Made by a program: the position numbers and the translations under genes | Shown: positions 1 to 5,507 of the stretch, one piece after another | How the letters are laid out: each line of letters starts with the position of its first letter | Position numbering within the stretch: position 1 is the stretch's first letter | NCBI GenBank assembly: GCA_018334775.1 | Contig: JAGXLJ010000044.1 | Span: forward strand, 1-7,852 | Reading direction: 5' to 3' | Origin: Halodesulfurarchaeum sp. | Lineage (GTDB): Archaea > Halobacteriota > Halobacteria > Halobacteriales > Halobacteriaceae | DNA length: 7,852 nucleotides | The notes under the pieces: generated by a model | What the model was told of the DNA's origin: nothing | The model's database searches: none | Seen by the model: the letters and a program-made list of their open reading frames with translations, nothing else

Positions 1-49
1 TGTAATGATCAAGGATCTGCTGGCGGTACATGTCCGAGCCCATGCTCAT
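1..49 (-). CDS. sufU: SufU/IscU-type Fe-S cluster scaffold protein, N-terminal fragment (cut by window edge)
   Basis: Only the first 16 codons are in the window, starting at the ATG at 49-47 and reading MSMGSDMYRQQILDHY. The run MYRQQILDHY matches the start of SufU/IscU/NifU-type scaffold proteins, which commonly begin with a Tyr followed by a (E/Q)xILDHY-like motif. These proteins accept sulfur from the cysteine desulfurase and help build or deliver iron-sulfur clusters in the cytoplasm. The gene lies 66 bases downstream of sufS on the same strand, the usual pairing for the two partners. A weak TATA-like TGTATC (minus strand, about 80-75) sits roughly 28 bases upstream of the ATG, so a separate leaderless start is possible, but co-transcription with sufS is equally likely. 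The cysteine ligands that would confirm the family lie outside the window. Confidence 0.75.
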   Translation of the reverse strand, partial: MSMGSDMYRQQILDHY

Positions 50-115
50 GGTTGTGCTGAAGTACGCGAGCCGGGATACAAGGGTCCTGCGGGTGTCACG
101 TGTGCCGCCGGTACC

Positions 116-1363
116 TCAGGCAAAGAGGTCCCTGGCCGCGTCCAGGCCCTCGAGGAGCACGTCGACTTCGGCGGTCGTATTGTACGCATAAAACGACGCT
201 CGGGCCGACGCCGGAATCTCGAGTGCGTTGTGAAGGGGCTGCGTACAGTGGTCTCCAGCTCGGATCGCGACGCCAGCCTCGTTCAATATCGAGGAGAGGT
301 CGTGGGGATGGACCCCATCGAGCGTGAACGAAACGAGCGCGCCACGTTCCTCGCCCAGGGGCGGGCCGTACACAGTCACGTCCGCCCGGTCACGGAGTTC
401 TTCGTGGGCGTACTGGGTCACCCAGGCTTCGTGAGCCTGCACCTCACGCATGCCAAGGTGGTCGAGGTAGTCCGCGGCCGCCGCAAACCCAATTCCCTCC
501 GCGATCGGGGGCGTCCCGGCCTCGAACTTCATGGGGACTTCGGCCCACGTCGCGCCCTCGAGGGTGACCCGCTCGATCATTCCGCCGCCGTACTGGAACG
601 GTTCCATTTCCTCGAGGAGGTCCGCCCGGCCGTAGAGGGCACCGATACCGGTCGGCCCGGCCATTTTGTGCCCCGAGAACGCGTAGAAGTCGACGTCCAG
701 TGATTTGACGTCGACCGGTCGAGTGGGCACAGCCTGAGCCCCGTCACCGAGAATCAGGGCGTCGTGTTCGTGGGCCATATCAGCGAGTTCCCTGAGCGGG
801 TTAACTGTCCCAAGCGTGTTCGAGACGTGGGGGACACTCACGACTTCCACGTCGTCGTCGATCAGGTCGGCAGCGGCCTCCATGTCGAGTCGGCCATCGC
901 CATCAGACGGAATGTGCCGGACTTCGGCACCCATCCGACCGGCGATCTGGGTGAACGGAACCAGCGAGGCGTGATGATCCATCTCCGTCAGGACGACTGC
1001 CCGGCCGGGTTCGAGGTGCTCTCGGCCCCAGGCCTGAGCGACCATGTTCATTGCCTCGGTCGTGTTCTTCGTGAAGACGATCTCCTTGCGCCCGGTGGCG
1101 CCGACGAACTCAGCGATGCGGTCGTGGGCCTCCTCGTACTCGATCGAGGCCTCCATCGAGAGCTGGTGAATCCCGCGGTCGACGTTGGCGTTGTACTCGC
1201 GATGAAACTCGTTCATCGCATCGATGACCGGGGTCGGCGTCTGGGTCGTCGCGGCGTTGTCCAGGTACGTGAGCGGGGTGTTCTCACCGATCGTCCGTGA
1301 GAGTATCGGGAAGTCCCCGCGAATGGCCTCGACATCAAGAGACTCGGGCTCCGTGGCCGTCAT
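116..1363 (-). CDS. sufS: SufS-type cysteine desulfurase
   Basis: This 415-residue protein is a PLP-dependent group II cysteine desulfurase. It removes sulfur from L-cysteine as a persulfide on an active-site cysteine and passes it to the Fe-S assembly scaffold. Visible landmarks are the N-terminal YLDNAATTQTP substrate/cofactor segment (33-43), the His pair in EMDHHASLVPF (H131 expected to stack on PLP), GDGAQA (D207 and Q210 contacting the cofactor), the Schiff-base lysine K233 in FSGHKMAGPTGIGALYG, TPPIAEGIG (284-292), and the catalytic cysteine C373 in RAGDHCTQPLH. SufS usually has RAGHHCAQP here, so the class is clear. Length is normal for SufS. The ATG at 1363 puts the conserved N-terminus at the expected place, and no better start is visible. 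The gene diverges from the phosphatase-like gene at 1529, and the scaffold gene follows 66 bases downstream. sufBCD are not in the window. Confidence 0.96.
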   Translation of the reverse strand: MTATEPESLDVEAIRGDFPILSRTIGENTPLTYLDNAATTQTPTPVIDAMNEFHREYNANVDRGIHQLSMEASIEYEEAHDRIAEFVGATGRKEIVFTKNTTEAMNMVAQAWGREHLEPGRAVVLTEMDHHASLVPFTQIAGRMGAEVRHIPSDGDGRLDMEAAADLIDDDVEVVSVPHVSNTLGTVNPLRELADMAHEHDALILGDGAQAVPTRPVDVKSLDVDFYAFSGHKMAGPTGIGALYGRADLLEEMEPFQYGGGMIERVTLEGATWAEVPMKFEAGTPPIAEGIGFAAAADYLDHLGMREVQAHEAWVTQYAHEELRDRADVTVYGPPLGEERGALVSFTLDGVHPHDLSSILNEAGVAIRAGDHCTQPLHNALEIPASARASFYAYNTTAEVDVLLEGLDAARDLFA

Positions 1364-1528
1364 TGTCGACTGTTTGGAGGTGACTCCCCAAGTGTCGTTC
1401 GGTACGGGTGAGTCTCGGCGGTTTGCAACCAGAAGTGGGCTGGCCGGTCAAACTGCCTGGTCTCGGCGTATCACAATCCTTTACCCGCCTTCAAGCGAAG
1501 TTCGCCCAAGGAAGTCCAATTGAGACTC
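1364..1528. promoter_or_regulatory. Divergent intergenic region between sufS and the phosphatase-like gene
   Basis: This 165-base spacer should contain the promoters for sufS (leftward) and the gene at 1529 (rightward). On the plus strand TTTACC at 1480-1485 is a TATA-like element that would place transcription start near 1509, about 20 bases before the ATG. I see no convincing TATA box for sufS. The spacer also holds an inverted repeat, GGTT-TGC-AACC (1420-1430), and two copies of the 9-mer GTCTCGGCG (1412-1420 and 1460-1468), which are candidates for regulator binding. Promoter positions are inferred from haloarchaeal spacing rules only. Confidence 0.35.
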
Positions 1529-2404
1529 ATGAGTGATTCAGATTCGCTGCCCCAACAGAACGTTCTCGAAGCGGACTGGGACTACCTCATCGTTCTCGAT
1601 GCGGCCCGATACGACGTCTTTGCAGACATCTACGAGGAGTATCTCGACGGCGAATTGACGAAGGTCCGCAGCAGTGGCTCGGCGACCCCTGAGTGGGCAA
1701 CTCGGACGTTTACAGGGGATCACGAGCTTACCTATCTCTCGGCAAATCCGTTCATCAACAGCCTCGGCATCCCGCTGAACGAACTCAAATGGGGCGCCTC
1801 GTCGGGCTACGAGTGGACCGCAACCGAACACATCGACACGATCGTCGATCTCTGGCAGGACGAATGGGACGAGAACCTGGGAGCTATCGCACCCCAGTCG
1901 GTCACGGAGGCCGCCCGACGGCAACTCGAAACCGGCTATGACGGACGATTGGTTGTTCACTACCTCCAGCCACACGCGCCGTTCATCCAGGAGGGAACCG
2001 GTCGCAAAATGAAACGGATCAAGGCGGGTTTCGACGATGTCCCGGCGGCCGGAAACGCGCCGGAGGAAGAAGCCGATTCGCTGGGGGGACGGCTCCGGCG
2101 TTGGATCGAACCCAAACTGGGCAACAGCGAACTCGCCCAGCGACTGGGCATGCTCGTGGAACTCGACGCTGGAAGCACCACGGACATCCTCACTGACGGC
2201 ATCGAGGACACGTTGCGTGGCTATTACGAGGACAACCTTCGACTGGCGCTGGCGGAAACGGCCGAACTCGTCGAGGAACTCGACGGTGACGTGGTCGTCA
2301 CGTCGGATCACGGGGAGGCATTCGGGGAACAGGGCATCTGGGAACACCACATCGAGACCTATATACCGCCACTTATCGAGGTCCCCTGGCTCGAAGTCAA
2401 GTAA
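1529..2404 (+). CDS. Alkaline-phosphatase/sulfatase-superfamily protein, substrate unknown
   Basis: This 291-residue acidic soluble protein has no signal peptide or membrane segment. It resembles the core of the alkaline phosphatase/sulfatase superfamily, metal-dependent enzymes that cleave or transfer phosphate or sulfate esters. The strand DYLIVLDAARYD (18-29) supplies the first metal-binding Asp, D24. SSGSATPEWATRTF (48-61) holds a Ser/Thr-Pro element with T53 as likely nucleophile. H149 lies in HYLQPHAPF. VVVTSDHGEAFGE (256-267) gives the typical D260-H261 ligand pair, and WEHH (271-274) supplies a final His. The order and spacing fit a minimal catalytic core, shorter than classical sulfatases. 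I cannot name a substrate. The ATG at 1529 is preferred. An in-frame TTG at 1520 adds three residues and has a purine-rich AAGGAAG five bases upstream, so it remains possible. The UPF0104 membrane protein follows after 79 bases on the same strand, suggesting a shared membrane or cell-surface role (inference). Confidence 0.8.
   Translation: MSDSDSLPQQNVLEADWDYLIVLDAARYDVFADIYEEYLDGELTKVRSSGSATPEWATRTFTGDHELTYLSANPFINSLGIPLNELKWGASSGYEWTATEHIDTIVDLWQDEWDENLGAIAPQSVTEAARRQLETGYDGRLVVHYLQPHAPFIQEGTGRKMKRIKAGFDDVPAAGNAPEEEADSLGGRLRRWIEPKLGNSELAQRLGMLVELDAGSTTDILTDGIEDTLRGYYEDNLRLALAETAELVEELDGDVVVTSDHGEAFGEQGIWEHHIETYIPPLIEVPWLEVK
2360..2365 (+). promoter_or_regulatory. TATATA element inside the 3' end of the phosphatase-like gene
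   Basis: TATATA lies within the coding sequence as Tyr-Ile, using the ATA isoleucine codon that GC-rich haloarchaeal genes rarely use. In the forward direction it would place a transcription start near 2390, giving the downstream membrane-protein gene a leader of roughly 95 bases. It may be an internal promoter or just coding sequence. No other strong TATA-like element is visible in 2405-2483, although a weak TATT lies at 2442-2445. Confidence 0.2.
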
Positions 2405-2483
2405 TGGTTCCCCTGGCACGACGTGTCACTAGAGTGGTGTGTATTCCACCCGCAAGTGAGTATCCGAGCCCATCGCTTCGCGC

Positions 2484-3518
2484 ATGGGGTGGTCGATCGT
2501 GAATCGACGCCAAATTGCGGTTCTCGGATTTCTCGGGTCGCTTGCGGTTATGGGGCTGTTGCTCTCGATCGTCGGCCTCGAGCGGATCGGAACGGCGCTT
2601 TCGACCGCCAGTCCGGGCCTGTTGGCGCTCGTCGGGTTGTTCGGACTCGGCCAGGTGAGTGCCTGGGGACTTTCGTTGCGGACCGTTATGGGGTCACTGG
2701 ACGAACCGGTCTCCCGACGGAAGGGGATCGCACTCTACGCCTCGGCGATGTTCGCGAACAACGTCACGCCCTTTGGCCAGGCTGGGGGCGAACCTGTCAC
2801 CGCCTACGTGATCAACCGGGTCACGGACACGCGCTTTGAAACTGGGCTCGCAGCGATCGCGACCGTCGATGCGGCCCACGTCTTCACCTCGATCTCGATC
2901 GCGGTGACGGGTGGGCTGTTGACGGTGACCGTCTTCTCGCCGAATCAGCAGTTGACACTCGTCGTCCTCGGGGTACTTGGGCTAGGGGTCGCTGTCGGGG
3001 TCGCAGGCAGTCTACTCGTTCGGTATCGCCGCTCGATTGCGCGGGGCCTGGAGGTCCCGGTCGCGGATGCGATTCATCGACTCGGGGCCGCCTTCCCGGA
3101 CCGCCTCGCCAACCTGCTACAAACGGCACGGAGCCGCTTTGCGAACTTTCAGGGCGATCTGGGCCGGATCGCGGCGAACCAAAGAACCCTCGTGCTGGCG
3201 CTTGGCTACTCCACGGCCGGGTGGCTCTTCGAGGTCGGCGCTCTGTCGCTTGCACTCTGGGGATTAGGTGGCCCAGTGCCGGTCGCCACGGTTCTCGTCA
3301 TCATTCCTGTCGGCAAACTCGCCGGGTTTGTGCCACTTCCAGGTGGCTTTGGGAGCATCGAAGCCATGCTCGTGGGGTTGCTCGTGGCGACGACGCCAGT
3401 GGCTGGTGGAATGGCCACAGCCGCAGTATTGCTTCACCGGGCGGCGACCTACTGGCTCCCGACGATTTTGGGGGGCAGTGTCTCACTTGCCCTGGGCGTC
3501 ACGACTCGCTGGGGCTAA
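2484..3518 (+). CDS. UPF0104 / lysylphosphatidylglycerol synthase transmembrane-region family protein
   Basis: This 344-residue hydrophobic protein belongs to the family variously called UPF0104, flippase-like domain or LPG synthase TM region. In other proteins the same fold is fused to aminoacyl-lipid synthases or to glycosyltransferases such as AglD. Family signatures are NNVTPFGQAGGEP (92-104) between early helices, PLPGGFGSIEAML (284-296), and HRAATYWLP (318-326). Likely membrane helices are about 11-32, 44-66, 118-150 (probably two), 155-178, 236-260, 265-283, 292-306 and 309-336. A basic, partly soluble loop lies at about 180-235. No catalytic domain is fused, so it is a stand-alone membrane module, perhaps for lipid or lipid-linked-glycan movement; this role is inference. 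The ATG at 2484 is the first start. An in-frame GTG at 2499, preceded by GGGGTGG at 2486-2492, would give MNRRQIAVLG and is a credible alternative. The stop codon is one base from that of the convergent DUF424 gene. Confidence 0.88.
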   Translation: MGWSIVNRRQIAVLGFLGSLAVMGLLLSIVGLERIGTALSTASPGLLALVGLFGLGQVSAWGLSLRTVMGSLDEPVSRRKGIALYASAMFANNVTPFGQAGGEPVTAYVINRVTDTRFETGLAAIATVDAAHVFTSISIAVTGGLLTVTVFSPNQQLTLVVLGVLGLGVAVGVAGSLLVRYRRSIARGLEVPVADAIHRLGAAFPDRLANLLQTARSRFANFQGDLGRIAANQRTLVLALGYSTAGWLFEVGALSLALWGLGGPVPVATVLVIIPVGKLAGFVPLPGGFGSIEAMLVGLLVATTPVAGGMATAAVLLHRAATYWLPTILGGSVSLALGVTTRWG

Positions 3519-3519
3519 G

Positions 3520-3810
3520 TTATAGTCGGAGATACTGAGCGTGGAGGGTCTGTTCGACTTCGAGCACGTTGCCTTCCTCGACAAAGCCCTCTTCGATGGC
3601 GAGTTCGACCGACTCGGTGCCCACGAGGTTCGCGATGCTCGCTCTCTTCAGTGCCTCGACGGCAGTTTCGGTGTCGACCCGGTCCCCCCCATAAAACTCC
3701 TCGGTGACTTCCAGCGAAATCGACCCCTCCTCGAAGGTCTCACCCAAGACGTCCGGGTCACAGACCGTGATGAGCAGGCCCCGGTCGGTCTGCCGTTCCG
3801 TGAGGATCAT
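3520..3810 (-). CDS. DUF424 family protein
   Basis: This 96-residue protein matches the archaeal DUF424 family, whose cellular role is, to my knowledge, not established. Recognisable features are the N-terminal RGLLITVCDPDVLGETFEEG (10-29), the EEFYGG turn (37-42), an AL.RASIANLVG helix region (52-64), AIEEGFVEEGNVL (71-83) and the C-terminal H.QYLRL. It is a compact alpha/beta protein without a signal peptide or membrane segment. Its ATG (3810-3808) overlaps the TGA of the upstream TPR gene as ATGA, so the two are almost certainly co-transcribed and probably translationally coupled. This start also gives the conserved N-terminus. The gene ends tail-to-tail with the UPF0104 gene with a single base between stops, leaving no room for a terminator. 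The family call is firm; any function would be a guess. Confidence 0.9.
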   Translation of the reverse strand: MILTERQTDRGLLITVCDPDVLGETFEEGSISLEVTEEFYGGDRVDTETAVEALKRASIANLVGTESVELAIEEGFVEEGNVLEVEQTLHAQYLRL

Positions 3811-4568
3811 TCACCGTGAACGAGACGTTCCTCTTCGGCTTCCTGCATTTCGGTGGCGGTCTCGCGCATCTGAGCGGCCTCCTCGTCGCGTTCGAGCCCT
3901 TCGAGCGCCCTGGCTTTCTCCTCGTAGACCGAGGACTCCTGGAAGCCCAGGCGAATCGCGTTGTCGAGACACTCCAACGCGTCCTCGTGCTGGGCCCGTT
4001 CGACCTGAATGTAGCCGAGGTTGTACCAGGCCTGTGGCAGGCGCTGGTCCTCTCGAACGGCGTCCTCGGCGTGCTGGAAGGCGGACTCGTCCTCGCCCTG
4101 CTCCCAAAGCGCGTACGCCAGATTCGTGTGCGCAAGGGCCGCGAATTCGCCCTCTTCCTCAACGTGCAGCGCCTCGCGATGGGATGAGACGGCGGCATCC
4201 CACTCCTCGAGTTCGCCGTGGGCGATGCCTTTGTTGACCCACGACTCTGCTTCGCGGGTGTCGTCCGTGGCATACCTGGCCGCACGTTCGAACGTTTCGA
4301 CGGCCTGCTCGCCTCGGTTGATCGCCATGTACTCGATGCCGACATCGATGAGGGAGTCGGCGTCGGCCTGCTCGTTCGCGATGTTTCGATCGTCCAGTAG
4401 GTCGGTCACCGACCGGGAGTCCACCGGGTCGACGGCCGACGGGTCCTCCACGTCGAGTTCGGGTGGGTCCAGATCGAAGCCCTCGTAGGGCTCCGAGAAC
4501 CCCTGTCCCGAGGAGAACTCGTGGCCGCTCTCGCGGCCGTTCCCCTCCTCACGGTCCTGATTAGTCAT
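3807..4568 (-). CDS. Tetratricopeptide-repeat (TPR) protein with acidic disordered N-terminus
   Basis: This 253-residue protein starts at the ATG at 4568-4566 (MTNQDREEGN). Residues 1-68 are low-complexity, rich in Glu, Gly, Asp and Pro, and probably disordered. About five TPR units follow, at roughly 71-104, 107-140, 143-176, 179-212 and 213-246. They carry the usual pattern of W/Y-N-LG/A-Y...A and A...F/A..A spacing, for example WYNLGYIQVERAQHEDALEC (181-200). TPR arrays form superhelical scaffolds for protein partners; the partner here is unknown. There is no signal peptide or transmembrane segment, so it should be cytoplasmic. The reading frame stays open far upstream, through the antisense of thpR, rpl39e and rpl31e. 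That extension is an artefact, because its sequence is arginine-rich nonsense and it overlaps three well-identified genes. The stop overlaps the DUF424 start by four bases. The divergent thpR start is 54 bases away. Confidence 0.9.
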   Translation of the reverse strand: MTNQDREEGNGRESGHEFSSGQGFSEPYEGFDLDPPELDVEDPSAVDPVDSRSVTDLLDDRNIANEQADADSLIDVGIEYMAINRGEQAVETFERAARYATDDTREAESWVNKGIAHGELEEWDAAVSSHREALHVEEEGEFAALAHTNLAYALWEQGEDESAFQHAEDAVREDQRLPQAWYNLGYIQVERAQHEDALECLDNAIRLGFQESSVYEEKARALEGLERDEEAAQMRETATEMQEAEEERLVHGE

Positions 4569-4622
4569 GTCAGCGGATAAGTGAGACGGAGGGTTAAGGC
4601 CACCGGCACACGAAAGGCCGAT
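4569..4622. promoter_or_regulatory. Shared divergent promoter region with central TTAA palindrome
   Basis: Exactly 54 bases separate the divergent start codons of the TPR gene (A at 4568) and thpR (A at 4623). The only TATA-like element at promoter distance is GGGTTAAGG (4591-4599), whose TTAA core (4594-4597) is self-complementary. Its centre, 4595.5, is 27.5 bases from each start codon. That is the TATA-to-start spacing expected for leaderless haloarchaeal transcripts, so one element could serve both directions. The flanks lack an obvious A-rich BRE, and function is inferred. Confidence 0.45.
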
Positions 4623-5177
4623 ATGCGGGTGTTCGTCAGCATCGACCTGTCCGAATCGTTCACCGGGCCGATCGCCGACCTCCAGAAGGATTTCCAGGGC
4701 GCCACAGGGCTGGACTTCGTCGATCCCGAACAGGCCCACGTGACGATGAAATTTCTCGGCGATATCGATCCGGGCCGGGTCGACGACATTGCCGACGCGC
4801 TCGATCGGGCGGTCGCCGAGGCCGACGTGGACCCATTCGAGGCAACCTTCGAGGGATTGGGTGTCTTTCCGTCCATCGAGTACATCAACGTGCTCTGGCT
4901 CGGGGTAGGGAAGGGCACCGACTCGCTCGTCGATCTCCAGGCCCCCATCGAGGACCAACTGGTCGGTCTGGGATTCGACGCCGAGGATCACGAGTTCACC
5001 CCACACGTCACGCTCGCCCGTATGAAACACGCCGGGGGCAAGGAACTCGTCCAGGAACGAGTCCGGACGACGGACCCGACTGTCGGCACGATGACCGTCG
5101 ATGAAGTCCGCCTCAAAGAAAGCACGCTCACGGACGATGGGCCGGAATACGAGACGGTACACGGCGTCTCGCTGTAA
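4623..5177 (+). CDS. thpR: RNA 2',3'-cyclic phosphodiesterase (ThpR / LigT, 2H phosphoesterase)
   Basis: This 184-residue protein is of the 2H phosphoesterase superfamily, ThpR/LigT type. Such enzymes hydrolyse RNA 2',3'-cyclic phosphate ends to 2'-phosphates; some members were first described as 2'-5' RNA ligases. Both catalytic HxT motifs are present: H39-V-T41 in QAHVTMKFLG and H128-V-T130 in FTPHVTLARMK. They lie in the two symmetric lobes of the bilobal fold. The start MRVFVSIDLS is the typical family N-terminus, and the C-terminal RLKESTLTDDGPEYE segment (163-177) is also characteristic. An in-frame GTG at 4581 would add 14 residues upstream, but these precede the conserved beginning and overlap the promoter-like TTAA, so the ATG at 4623 is chosen. 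The transcript is probably leaderless. The gene diverges from the TPR-DUF424 pair, with the ribosomal protein/SRP cluster downstream on the same strand after 174 bases. A role in tRNA or RNA end processing is likely; the exact substrate is unknown. Confidence 0.94.
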   Translation: MRVFVSIDLSESFTGPIADLQKDFQGATGLDFVDPEQAHVTMKFLGDIDPGRVDDIADALDRAVAEADVDPFEATFEGLGVFPSIEYINVLWLGVGKGTDSLVDLQAPIEDQLVGLGFDAEDHEFTPHVTLARMKHAGGKELVQERVRTTDPTVGTMTVDEVRLKESTLTDDGPEYETVHGVSL

Positions 5178-5229
5178 GTCCGACTGGATCGTGTCCTCGG
5201 CCGGTCCGAACTCGAATCTTGCTCCACTT

Positions 5230-5254
5230 GGGTTGTGATCGGTGATCGAAACCC
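5230..5254. repeat. Tandem GTGATCG heptamers inside a GGGTT/AACCC inverted repeat
   Basis: GTGATCG occurs twice back to back (5235-5241 and 5242-5248). The pair is bracketed by GGGTT (5230-5234) and AACCC (5250-5254), which can pair. It lies in the non-coding spacer between thpR and rpl39e, about 65 bases before the rpl39e TATA box. It could be a tandem operator or part of an RNA structure; no function can be assigned from the sequence. Confidence 0.4.
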
Positions 5255-5270
5255 TGCTACCGGTTCCAGC

Positions 5271-5308
5271 TTCCGTCGAGAGACTCCAGCGACTGCGAGC
5301 CGACGGAA
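5271..5308. repeat. 38-base inverted repeat (two-tier hairpin) upstream of the rpl39e promoter
   Basis: The outer arms TTCCGTCG (5271-5278) and CGACGGAA (5301-5308) are perfectly complementary over 8 bases. Inside them CTCCAG (5284-5289) pairs with CTG-c-GAG (5293-5299, one bulged C) around the loop CGA. The two stems are separated by an asymmetric internal loop of AGAGA against C. The element ends 10 bases before the TTTTAAGG of the rpl39e promoter. It may be a regulator site, a small RNA, or the folded 3' end of the thpR transcript. It is not followed by the T-run expected for a terminator, apart from the TTTT within the TATA element itself. Confidence 0.5.
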
Positions 5309-5318
5309 ACGGACAACG

Positions 5319-5326
5319 TTTTAAGG
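5319..5326 (+). promoter_or_regulatory. TATA-type promoter of the rpl39e-rpl31e-tif6-pfdA-ftsY cluster
   Basis: TTTTAAGG, preceded by the purine/A-containing CGGACAACG that could act as BRE, lies 30 bases (centre to A) upstream of the rpl39e ATG at 5352. This predicts transcription start only a few bases before the ATG, giving an almost leaderless mRNA, which fits the lack of a Shine-Dalgarno site just before the start. It is the clearest TATA-like element in the window. Confidence 0.6.
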
Positions 5327-5351
5327 AGTAGAGCCAGTATTTCAGCCCACT

Positions 5352-5504
5352 ATGAGTAAGAAAACGAAGTCCAAGAAAAAGCGGCTGGCCAAGCTCGAGC
5401 GCCAGAACAGCCGCGTCCCGGCCTGGGTCATCATGAAGACGGATCAGGAAACCCAGCGCAACCCACAGCGTCGTCACTGGCGGCGAAGCGACACCGACGA
5501 GTAA
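5352..5504 (+). CDS. rpl39e: Large-subunit ribosomal protein L39e (eL39)
   Basis: This small 50-residue gene is the first of the cluster. The product begins [20 protein letters not shown] and continues [10 protein letters not shown], with NPQRRHWRR near the end. These are hallmarks of L39e: a very basic N-terminus, the RVPAWV(I/M)MKT core and the RRHWRR segment. The family is about 50-51 residues, so this is complete. L39e is an extended protein lining the peptide exit tunnel of archaeal and eukaryotic large subunits. It is strongly basic, unlike most haloarchaeal proteins, as expected for an rRNA-buried protein. The ATG at 5352 follows a TATA box at the right distance. The rpl31e start lies three bases after the stop, so the two are co-transcribed. 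Confidence 0.97.
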   Translation: MSKKTKSKKKRLAKLERQNSRVPAWVIMKTDQETQRNPQRRHWRRSDTDE

Positions 5505-5507
5505 TCC

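Noticed and set aside
5..703. 232-codon open frame on the plus strand
   Set aside because: Antisense to sufS, whose catalytic Lys and Cys motifs are clear; long antisense frames are normal in GC-rich haloarchaeal DNA.
1377..1384. GGAGGTGA, a perfect Shine-Dalgarno-like sequence on the plus strand
   Set aside because: No credible gene starts just downstream on that strand; the neighbouring sufS gene is on the opposite strand.
1538..2419. 293-codon open frame on the minus strand
   Set aside because: Mirror of the phosphatase-like gene; the plus-strand product carries ordered metal-site motifs, the mirror carries none.
4581..4622. GTG at 4581 as an earlier start for thpR
   Set aside because: The 14 extra residues precede the conserved MRVFVSIDL start and would be encoded across the promoter-like TTAA.
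5191..5238. Fifteen-codon mini open frame upstream of rpl39e
   Set aside because: Too short, GTG start, no supporting signal, and it lies upstream of the predicted transcription start.
5178..5351. Possible tRNA or SRP RNA in the thpR-rpl39e spacer
   Set aside because: A GAACTCGAATC stretch recalls a T-arm, but there is no acceptor stem or anticodon arm, and no recognisable SRP RNA helix 8 motif.
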